From Anaerocolumna sedimenticola (lineage in GTDB: Bacteria > Bacillota > Clostridia > Lachnospirales > Lachnospiraceae): a DNA stretch of 64,000 bases. The stretch lies in the NCBI RefSeq assembly GCF_009931695.1, contig NZ_CP048000.1, positions 4,854,501 through 4,918,500 of the forward strand, read 5' to 3'. Made by a program: the position numbers and the translations under genes. Of the stretch, positions 59,604-64,000 are shown piece after piece. Position 1 is the stretch's first letter; the number at the start of each line of letters is the position of its first letter. The notes beneath the pieces were generated by a model. The model did no database searches. It saw only the letters and a list, made by a program, of their open reading frames with translations, and was not told where the DNA came from.

Positions 59604-61367
59604 TTACTGTGTCAATGCCAGCGTATCCCTTAAGCATAATGCTCCAAACCCAAAGGTTGGATTGGGATATTCCGGTTCAAAGCTCAAATGTCTGGCACCG
59701 GCAATGAGATAGGCTTTCATTTTCTCTCCATACATATACGGGTCATTCCCGTTTACGATACCCCATTGCATCATAAGTGCCACACTTCCCGTGACAAAAG
59801 GGGTAGCCATGGAGGTACCGGAACGGGTGGCATAACCTCCTCCAGGAGCTGCCGCCGTAATATTTACACCGGGAGCTACTAAGTCCGGTTTCACTGAGGT
59901 ATTTCCTCTTGGAAATCCTCTGCCGGAGAAAAACGCCAGACTGTCATTATAGGCATCATAAGCCCCCACCGTAATTGCCCGCTCTGCAGTTGAGGGTATC
60001 GTAAGAGTTGTTCGTTCCGTAGGCCTTAAAAATTGAGTTTGAGGTGATACTACACTACCGGATGGAAGCCACATGTCAAAATCACCAACCACAATATCCA
60101 CAGGAACTAATTCAATATTCCAAATCCCGGATTCTATATAATCCGTAACCGGTATGAATTCAAGGTAGATTTCCTGCTGGACATTATATGGAACAGGTTC
60201 ACCGTAATATAAGAATATTTCTGTCTGGCCGATCCGGAACTGTTGTGTTCCCAGCCGCTCCGGAATTGGTCCCACCCGGATTCCTCCAGGTGAGGTTATT
60301 ACAATTTCAAACCTATCATAAAAGTTTTTCCAAATCTGAAGATTAAAAGTAAATTCATAGGCTCCTACTGCCAGTTCAATAATTTCTCTGGGAGCACCCG
60401 GCGCCCCGCTTAAGATACCACCTGTATGTTTTCCAGCCGTCCCTTCATTTCCGGTACCGATAATAATATTTACTTTCCATCGGTTTGCTATTTCATTGAT
60501 GTAATTCTCAAGTAATGAATTCCCGGTATGAGAGCCATAATTGTTACCAAAACTAATATTAATTGCCATTGGCATATTTAATTCAATTGCTCTTTTTATA
60601 CAATAATCGATTCCCTGCATCAGTTCGGCTGTTCTGGGAAAGGAATCCCCTATGGAAGTACCTAATTTTACAATAAGAAGATCACTCTGGGATGCCACTC
60701 CCCGGTTTCTTCCATTACTGGCCCTGCCGTTACCGGCGGCAATACTGGCTACATGGGTTCCATGTCCGGACAAGTCTGTACTGGGTAACATAGAAAGGCG
60801 TTCGGCTTGATCCGTGACTGCTAATGCCGCATTGATCTGTTCTCTGCTATATACGGTACCTATTGCATAACCTGCCGGAGGATTCCCCGGAATAGTCTGG
60901 TCCCATAAATCCAAGATCCTGGTTGTTCCGTTTTCATTACGGAAATCAGGGTGGGTCCAATCAATACCGGAATCAATAACAGCAACAATGACCCCTTTTC
61001 CGAACAAATTATACTGGGCAGTCTGAAGGGGATTGATACAGGAAGCTGTCCGCCCCTGTGCTACGTTATAAAATAACCTTTTTGGTTTTTCAATAAATTC
61101 TATCTCTTCAAAATCAGATAACCTGTCGATTAAGTCTTCCCGAATCGTGATAATAGCATATTCATTTAGAAGAGGTACAATTGTCAATTCTAATTCCTGA
61201 GCAATCCGGGTAATATCTCCGCTATATTTTACAATTAACTCCCACATGTTTACTGACGGCTCATAACCTACATTTAAATCTAAGGTTTTTTCTCTTATCT
61301 GTTCCGGAACATCCAATGCCAGATTTAATTGATTCTCCAGTTTTCCATCAGGCATACATAAAACCAT
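59604..61367 (-). CDS. S8 family subtilase (Csp-like)
   Basis: The 587-residue serine protease has an intact triad: Asp132 in VAVIDSGIDWTHPDF, His202 in LSGHGTHVASIAAGNG and Ser519 in SGTSMATPFVTGSVALM. A propeptide-like N-terminal region of about 110 residues and a large insertion between His and Ser (about residues 310-470, beta-rich) match the CspA/B/C-type subtilases of Clostridia, which process cortex hydrolases in spore germination; other Lachnospiraceae relatives have unknown roles. There is no classical signal peptide. The second Met (residue 5, 61355) has the better-spaced ribosome site. It is followed by a strong terminator. Confidence 0.88.
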   Translation of the reverse strand: MVLCMPDGKLENQLNLALDVPEQIREKTLDLNVGYEPSVNMWELIVKYSGDITRIAQELELTIVPLLNEYAIITIREDLIDRLSDFEEIEFIEKPKRLFYNVAQGRTASCINPLQTAQYNLFGKGVIVAVIDSGIDWTHPDFRNENGTTRILDLWDQTIPGNPPAGYAIGTVYSREQINAALAVTDQAERLSMLPSTDLSGHGTHVASIAAGNGRASNGRNRGVASQSDLLIVKLGTSIGDSFPRTAELMQGIDYCIKRAIELNMPMAINISFGNNYGSHTGNSLLENYINEIANRWKVNIIIGTGNEGTAGKHTGGILSGAPGAPREIIELAVGAYEFTFNLQIWKNFYDRFEIVITSPGGIRVGPIPERLGTQQFRIGQTEIFLYYGEPVPYNVQQEIYLEFIPVTDYIESGIWNIELVPVDIVVGDFDMWLPSGSVVSPQTQFLRPTERTTLTIPSTAERAITVGAYDAYNDSLAFFSGRGFPRGNTSVKPDLVAPGVNITAAAPGGGYATRSGTSMATPFVTGSVALMMQWGIVNGNDPYMYGEKMKAYLIAGARHLSFEPEYPNPTFGFGALCLRDTLALTQ

Positions 61368-61384
61368 CCCATTTTATCATTATT

Positions 61385-62332
61385 CTAATATATGCAGGAA
61401 TCTTCCATTTCTTTAATATTTTTAATCACCGTTCGAAATGCAAGTTTTTTAACAAGAATACCTTTCTCCGCCATAAATACGGGATGGTAAGATTCTTTTG
61501 CTTTTCGAAGACCTTTTATCCCCATATCTTCCTCCCGGTTAACATACGTATAACCGGATAGTTCATGAATAATAAACTGTTGGTTTATCATTGGATAAGC
61601 ACCACTAACATCTGCAAATGCCTTCTCGAAATGTATAATAAACATATCTTCTCCTGATTTTTCACCCATCGTCAGAGCTACAATACGACCTTCTGCTCTA
61701 ATAATACCGCCTATCATATGAAGCTCTTTTCTATGTTCCAGGCCTTTAATCAGTACATTGATTTCATCGGCTTTTGATGAATCTCCGCTGCTTCCATTCT
61801 CCTTACCCCATTCTTTTACCATCTCAATACATTCTTTTGTATTCTCATCCGTAATAGTATCGTAAGTCCAGTCCGGATATGTTTTTACAAATTTATTTAT
61901 ATGATTTTTCTTGCCATGATATTTCTTGCCGGAAAGATTTTTTAAATCTTCAACCAAATATACATAGTCCGCACTATCCCTGACATATGTTATTTCATAT
62001 TCACACGGATATAATTTTTCTATCTCTTTATACATGGATGGTTCTATAAGATTCATTTTAAATTCTATTTTCTGATTTTTGCAGTATGCAATCAGCCATT
62101 CCAAAGCCTGTTTTATATTACCGCCACCCATTGGGAATGCAAAATAGTTTTCATTGTCTTTCATAAATTTTATGAAAAGCATATCTTTTTCAATTGCAAA
62201 CCGGGTATTATAAACATCTGACCACAAAATCAAATTTCCGGCACTATAATCACATGCCCTATGTTTATCCTTTTCCAAATATTTTTCTATAATATCTCTA
62301 TCTTCAATGGTTAATTTCTTGAACTGATCCAT
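61385..62332 (-). CDS. DUF2156 / phosphatidylglycerol lysyltransferase-domain protein
   Basis: The 315-residue protein has two GNAT-like halves. KKYHGKKNHINKFVKTYPDW, ALTMGEKSGEDMFIIHFEKA and YVNREEDMGIKGLRKAKESY are the typical DUF2156 motifs, as in the catalytic part of MprF. Here there is no membrane domain, so it is a soluble aminoacyl-transferase-like enzyme of unknown acceptor. The ATG follows GAGGTATAAGTT. It lies 17 bases upstream of the subtilase, so the two may be co-transcribed. Two ArsR-like palindromes lie before it. Confidence 0.85.
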   Translation of the reverse strand: MDQFKKLTIEDRDIIEKYLEKDKHRACDYSAGNLILWSDVYNTRFAIEKDMLFIKFMKDNENYFAFPMGGGNIKQALEWLIAYCKNQKIEFKMNLIEPSMYKEIEKLYPCEYEITYVRDSADYVYLVEDLKNLSGKKYHGKKNHINKFVKTYPDWTYDTITDENTKECIEMVKEWGKENGSSGDSSKADEINVLIKGLEHRKELHMIGGIIRAEGRIVALTMGEKSGEDMFIIHFEKAFADVSGAYPMINQQFIIHELSGYTYVNREEDMGIKGLRKAKESYHPVFMAEKGILVKKLAFRTVIKNIKEMEDSCIY

Positions 62333-62461
62333 AACTTATACCTCGTTGATTTGATTTTTTCTTTTTATCTTTGGAATCTTTTAATCATGCTCTTTCGTTT
62401 ATAATTCTCATAATTGTTCTACACAATGTAAATCTTATAAAATTAATTGAAACCAGATAAC

Positions 62462-62520
62462 ATATCGATATTTATCAATCTAAATGCCATTATAAGGAAC
62501 ATATTGATAATTGTCAATAT
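62462..62520. promoter_or_regulatory. Two ArsR-like operator palindromes
   Basis: ATATCGATATTTATCAAT (62462-62479) and ATATTGATAATTGTCAATAT (62501-62520) are AT-rich palindromes of the type bound by ArsR/SmtB proteins. They lie between arsR and the DUF2156 gene, 130-190 bases upstream of the latter. Confidence 0.45.
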
Positions 62521-62563
62521 ACAAACCAAAGCTTTTTACCACTTTGATAAATCCCTTTATATA

Positions 62564-62875
62564 TTATTTACAAAAACAACTTAATGTTCCATCCGAATCA
62601 CTGTTTGAAAATTTATCCAGAATTTCTTTTAAATCTTCGAACTTACTTTTGTTTATAGAATAATGCATCCATTTACCATCTTTTCGTACATTAACAATCG
62701 AGCTCTCACAAAGAATTTTCATATGATAGGATAATGTAGATTGCGTAATTTGTAATTTCTCCAGTATTACACAGGCGCAACGTTCACTTCCCAATAGATA
62801 ATCTATAATCAATAACCGGTTAGGGTCGGAAAGAGCTTTAAATAATAATGCATATTCATTATATTTCTCGTTCAT
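62564..62875 (-). CDS. ArsR/SmtB family metal-sensing repressor
   Basis: The 103-residue winged-helix protein has ALFKALSDPNRLLIIDYLLG, then SERCACVILEKLQITQSTLS with the recognition helix. The Cys pair in RCAC sits near helix 3, where arsenic or antimony is sensed in ArsR (the usual motif is ELCVCDL), and a further CFC lies at the C-terminus. It represses its own and neighbouring genes until metal binds. The ATG follows GAGGTGACATT. No arsenic pump or reductase is next to it, so the regulated gene may be the DUF2156 gene downstream. Confidence 0.9.
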   Translation of the reverse strand: MNEKYNEYALLFKALSDPNRLLIIDYLLGSERCACVILEKLQITQSTLSYHMKILCESSIVNVRKDGKWMHYSINKSKFEDLKEILDKFSNSDSDGTLSCFCK

Positions 62876-63054
62876 AATGTCACCTCATATTAATTCGGAA
62901 CTATATATCATATTAAGGGTTCGTAACGAAACTGTCAATACCCCCAACCCTTTACTCTCAAATCAATATAATAAAAGAAACCAATATTTTTATAGTAGTC
63001 TCCTGTTTTATCGAAATAAAATTTATTCTATTCTCTTTATAAAATATTTTTTTC

Positions 63055-63118
63055 TTTAATTTACTATATTTTTTGTTTAATTTGCTTCACTTTTTGTTTG
63101 AGTTGCTGTACTTTTTGT
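63055..63118. repeat. Three tandem 21-22-bp direct repeats upstream of the LysM gene
   Basis: The units share TTTAATTTGCT..ACTTTTTGT: 63055-63076, 63077-63097 and 63098-63118. The period equals two DNA helical turns, which puts each unit on the same face. They may be an operator array for the LysM/SleB gene at 63262 or for arsR (62875) on the other strand. The rest of 62876-63261 is AT-rich, with a TTGTTAACAA palindrome near 63162. Confidence 0.55.
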
Positions 63119-63261
63119 ATTTTATATACAGTTTTATACATTTTTGCACATAACATCCTCTATTGTTAACAATTCGATATATACCCAACTGTCATTCTAG
63201 TTTAGAATAGTAGTACAGGAATTGCTGCCACAAATAGAACACCAACCAAAAGGAGGTACCT

Positions 63262-64000
63262 ATGAAGAGATTTAGAAAAGCCGCTGTTTTTGCATTTGGA
63301 TTGATATTATCCATTACAATCAGTTCCACAACTGCATCGGCAGCTGACTATACTATTCTTAAGAATGATACACTATACAAAATTGGTCGCTTATTTGACA
63401 CTCCTGTAAAAACCATAAAGTCAGATAACAATCTGAAAACCAATACCCTTTATCCCGGTCAGGTTATTGACGTGAAGGCAAAAACCTACAAGGTTAAGAA
63501 AGGGGATACCCTGTTCCTCATTGCAAAGAAGAGCAATGTTAACGTTGCTTCTTTAAGAAGAGCAAATAATAAATGGAACGATAAGTTAAAACCAGGTCAA
63601 AAGCTTATTTTGCCTGCTTCCAAATCAACAAGTAAAACTAAAAAAGCATCTGTAAAAGCAAGTACATTTTCTACGAAAGCAAAAACGTATGCAAGTAACT
63701 CAAAAGCAGTTATCTCATATACGCAAAAAGAACTGGATTTACTGGCAAGGCTAATAACGGCAGAAGCTACCGGACAACCTTATAATGCCATGGTAGGGGT
63801 AGGCGCAGTCGTCGTTAACAGAGTGCAAAGCCCGGATTGGCCTAATACCATAACAAAAGTTATTAATCATGTAGCAGGTGATTATTATCAGTTCACTCCT
63901 GTTAAAAACGGCTATATTAATAAGCCGGCATCCCAAACTGCTATTAAAGCCGCAAAAGCCGCATTAAAAGGAAGTGATCCGTCAAAGGGTGCTATGTTCT
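63262..64000 (+). CDS. LysM-repeat cell wall hydrolase, SleB type (partial)
   Basis: The ATG at 63262 follows AAAGGAGGTACCT, and the frame is open to the window end (about 246 residues seen). The signal peptide is RKAAVFAFGLILSITISSTT, with a likely cut after ASAA-like TASAADY. A degraded LysM (YTILKNDTLYKIGRLFDTPV) and a good one (YKVKKGDTLFLIAKKSNVNV) follow, then a Lys/Ser/Thr-rich linker. The catalytic Hydrolase_2/SleB domain begins ELDLLARLITAEATGQPYNA with its Glu. It is a secreted lytic enzyme acting on peptidoglycan or spore cortex. The C-terminus lies beyond the window. Confidence 0.92.
   Translation, partial: MKRFRKAAVFAFGLILSITISSTTASAADYTILKNDTLYKIGRLFDTPVKTIKSDNNLKTNTLYPGQVIDVKAKTYKVKKGDTLFLIAKKSNVNVASLRRANNKWNDKLKPGQKLILPASKSTSKTKKASVKASTFSTKAKTYASNSKAVISYTQKELDLLARLITAEATGQPYNAMVGVGAVVVNRVQSPDWPNTITKVINHVAGDYYQFTPVKNGYINKPASQTAIKAAKAALKGSDPSKGAMF

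Noticed and set aside
1..64000. CRISPR arrays, rRNA genes and prophage modules
   Set aside because: No regularly spaced repeats with spacers, no rRNA sequence and no phage structural or integrase genes were seen.

Overview
The window looks like a chromosomal segment of a low-GC, anaerobic, carbohydrate-degrading Clostridia bacterium, most likely Lachnospiraceae (inference from gene content and style). Supporting signs are AGGAGG-type ribosome sites, a Firmicute 6S RNA gene, a SleB-type LysM cell-wall hydrolase and a YtaF-like protein, many carbohydrate ABC importers with YesM/YesN and AraC regulators, and a bacterial F1Fo-ATPase operon. No rRNA, tRNA, CRISPR array or intact transposase was seen. 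Most genes lie on the minus strand.

Layout. 1-1.0 kb: a cut-off GyrI-like protein and a decayed ORF. 1.2-1.5 kb: 6S RNA (+). 1.7-9.3 kb: a sugar-catabolic cluster (two sugar-phosphate isomerase/epimerase-like TIM barrels, a Gfo/Idh/MocA oxidoreductase, an AraC regulator, a cupin, a GH94 phosphorylase). 9.5-16.7 kb: a DUF5662 protein, a hypothetical protein, an amino-acid permease, a MATE transporter, and a siroheme sulfite/nitrite reductase divergent from a LysR regulator. 17.3-25.8 kb: a GH3 glycosidase, a phosphodiesterase-like protein and a complete sugar ABC importer (binding protein, two permeases, ATPase). 26.1-33.7 kb: the atp operon (atpB-E-E-F-H-A-G-D-C) with two atpE genes encoding identical proteins. 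34-39.7 kb: a VOC protein, an SDR, a beta-hydroxyacid dehydrogenase, a split transketolase and a GntR regulator. 39.8-48.8 kb: a GH43 enzyme, a second ABC importer without an ATPase, a YesM/YesN pair and an esterase. 49-55.9 kb: a hemerythrin-like protein, GH105, a truncated AraC-type regulator, a HelD-like helicase, a DUF5596 protein and YtaF/MntP. 56.1-59.3 kb: the siroheme-dependent heme operon ahbC-ahbD-ahbA-ahbB. 59.6-64 kb: a subtilase, a DUF2156 protein, an ArsR regulator and the start of a LysM/SleB hydrolase.

How the parts fit. GH3, GH43, GH94, GH105 and the esterase suggest breakdown of plant hemicellulose, pectin or beta-glucan oligomers. The importers bring in the sugars, and the isomerases, oxidoreductases and split transketolase feed central metabolism. 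The single MalK-type ATPase may serve both importers. The sulfite reductase needs siroheme, and AhbA-D convert siroheme to heme, so this organism probably makes siroheme elsewhere.

The most unusual content is non-coding. There is a dispersed ~150-bp palindromic element (three full copies, a variant and two half copies), a set of long-stem hairpins tipped with GGGCTGTTGC-like sequence, a 206-nt five-stem palindrome, intercistronic hairpin clusters, and a hairpin-plus-Shine-Dalgarno module found before three unrelated genes with compensatory stem changes. About eleven genes each carry a frameshift that is cured by restoring one base in a homopolymer, including atpF. This pattern points to sequencing indels rather than real gene decay.
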